Shown: in pieces, positions 62,523 to 64,000 of the stretch
Numbering within the stretch: the stretch's first letter is position 1
Layout of the letters: each line of letters starts with the position of its first letter
NCBI RefSeq assembly: GCF_024679245.1
Contig: NC_090175.1
Location: 55,025,449-55,089,448, forward strand
Direction: 5' to 3'
From: Pseudorasbora parva
Lineage: Eukaryota; Chordata; Actinopteri; Cypriniformes; Gobionidae
Length of the DNA stretch: 64,000 bases
Program-made: the position numbers and the translations under genes
Notes under the pieces: model-generated
What the model saw: only the letters and a program-made list of their open reading frames with translations
What the model was told of the DNA's origin: nothing
Database searches by the model: none

Positions 62523-62826
62523 AGGGGTCGCACACCGGACTGAAGCTCATGGGCGCGTCTCAGGATCTCACACCGGACGCTCACATTACGCGCGAGCTCA
62601 GTTTTGAATCGACTCCTGACAGAAGAACTTCACGATGAGTGTATCTCTTGTAGCACAGGTTGAAATCGGTATGTACATGGAGGATTTGAGGGAAATATAA
62701 TATAAATGTAATACATCGTGCAGCTCTTCTGTCAGAAGTCGATTCAAAACTGAGCTTGTGCGTATGTGAGCGTCCAGTGTGAGATCCTGAGACGCACCCA
62801 TGAGCTTCAGTCCGGTGTGCGGCTAC
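62523..62826. mobile_element. TTAA-type hairpin MITE
   Basis: TTAA at 62519-62522 then AGGGGTCGCACACCGGACTG. The right arm has CATGAGCTTCAGTCCGGTGT. The arms are about 110 bp with a loop near 62,640-62,715. The right target copy is lost. Confidence 0.75.
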
Positions 62827-62893
62827 GTTACTATGCTCACTATATGTTTAGGCGCGCAGTGAAGAGACTGAAGAAAGCGGCGCGCAAAACAGA

Positions 62894-63155
62894 GGCTGAA
62901 TCAGAAATTGGCCCCTTAACCCTCATCCACTATTCCCTACGTTAGTCCACTATTACAGTTCACTTGAAGGAGTGAATGAAAACGAGTGCGTGAAGTCGGA
63001 CAGCTGTTGTGTGTACATCGGCTGTACACTCGTTATTGCGGTGCAACATGTGAGTACACTCAAACATGTCCACTGTGGTTTCGGACGCCACTACAAATGG
63101 CTGTCCCCTCAAATAATGCCCTATTTAGGGTATAGGGGCGATTTCTGATTCAGCC
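62894..63155. mobile_element. MITE with ends GGCTGAATCAGAAAT
   Basis: GGCTGAATCAGAAATTGGCC at the left and ATTTCTGATTCAGCC at the right; 262 bp, non-coding. Confidence 0.8.
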
Positions 63156-64000
63156 ATACACATTTTAAAGACCCCTTTATCCTCAGCAGTCTGAGGTAAG
63201 GGCGCAGAAAATAAATGAGCCAATTTCTCACATGCACTGAAGTTCAGACAATGTAGCTATATTCACTTTTTTATTATTATTATTATTTATTTTTTTTTGG
63301 AACAAGGAATGTTTATGCTTCCATTCCATCTTTAAGTTCAACTCAGCTCAGCCTTTTGAGAGGTTATTTACGTTTTTCTGGATTTAACGGAACAGTTGAA
63401 ATAAAGAGATAAAATATTTTGTGGACTTTTTCATTTTTCCAACACTGGTGGCACCTTATTTTTGCCTGTTTGTGTTTCTGGATGATATTGCAAATGATTT
63501 TTTACCAGTGCAATTTGAAGCACAGAGAGAGCAGTGCTGAAGATAGTCTTTACCTAACTAAATGTAGGCTATACATGTGAATGAACATAACATTATGTTA
63601 TGAGATTTCTGTTTTGTTTTTTAACCAGGAGGGTTTGTGTTCATTGATTGTTACTGTTTATCTCAGTTCAGCAGAAAAAGCACTTTAGTTGCTAGTAATG
63701 TTGAAATTAATGTATTTTCAGTGCAGATTTAGAGATGAAGGCATTTTTTCATTCATCATATTTTTGTCAGACATGGCTACTGGTTGAATTAGATATTTTG
63801 TACCAATGCAAACAGAATTACCCTTAAAATTAAATACATTTTTTGAAGGATTACCTATGTTTGCTTTAAAAAAATGAAAAGACATACTTTATCTATATGA
63901 GAACATATTATACACATTGTTATATTTTCATAACAACACATTGTTATATTTTCAATAAAGACATTTTAATCTACACTAATTTCTTTAGTCTGGCAAAAAG
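63156..64000. other. AT-rich spacer, nothing recognised
   Basis: No domain-bearing ORF, no clear repeat ends. If farp1 continues upstream, this is intron. Confidence 0.5.

Noticed and set aside
55660..64000. Upstream farp1 exons (start of DH, FERM)
   Set aside because: No - strand frame matching the expected DH start or FERM motifs was found by eye; probably beyond the window, though a short exon could be missed.

Overview
This is genomic DNA from a teleost fish, most likely a cypriniform. It has spliced vertebrate genes with GT-AG introns, is densely packed with fish-type DNA transposons, MITEs, L2/RTE LINE fragments, a tRNA-derived SINE and long dinucleotide runs, and has no operons or bacterial-type signals. 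I assign no species.

Two gene loci are supported. From 0 to about 38.2 kb (+ strand) lies a three-copy tandem array of ggact (gamma-glutamylaminecyclotransferase). The units start at or before base 1 (A), near 13,286 (B) and near 24,735 (C). Each has a short leader exon, a transposon-filled intron and one large catalytic exon (4,151-4,651; 19,110-19,610; 33,859-34,335). In B and C the catalytic exon has no ATG. Its reading frame is open to the splice acceptor and joins in phase to a leader exon beginning MKGLLIFL, which predicts a signal peptide and a secreted enzyme. In A the leader exon carries a one-base insertion and the catalytic exon has its own ATG, which predicts a leaderless, cytosolic enzyme.

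From 39,200 to 55,653 (- strand) lie 12 exons encoding about the C-terminal 480 residues of farp1 (FERM, RhoGEF and pleckstrin domain protein 1): most of the DH domain, PH1, the linker and PH2, to the stop codon. All phases and splice sites are consistent. Upstream exons (FERM domain, start of DH) were not found and probably lie beyond base 64,000. farp1 and the ggact array are convergent.

Between and inside the genes almost everything is repeat-derived. A 28/25-bp minisatellite of about 3.7 kb (9,553-13,285) sits at the A/B junction; the B/C junction retains about three copies of the same unit. A family of TTAA-flanked elements has inserted separately into each ggact unit, and the copy in C still encodes a THAP-type exon and an acidic exon on opposite strands. 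The farp1 introns hold many TTAA-type palindromic MITEs, including a 1.55-kb foldback element, plus hAT-like elements, a Tc1 relative with DD36E spacing, an 80-bp tandem repeat, and a 31-bp minisatellite of about 50 copies (60,784-62,318). No tRNA, rRNA or CRISPR feature was seen.
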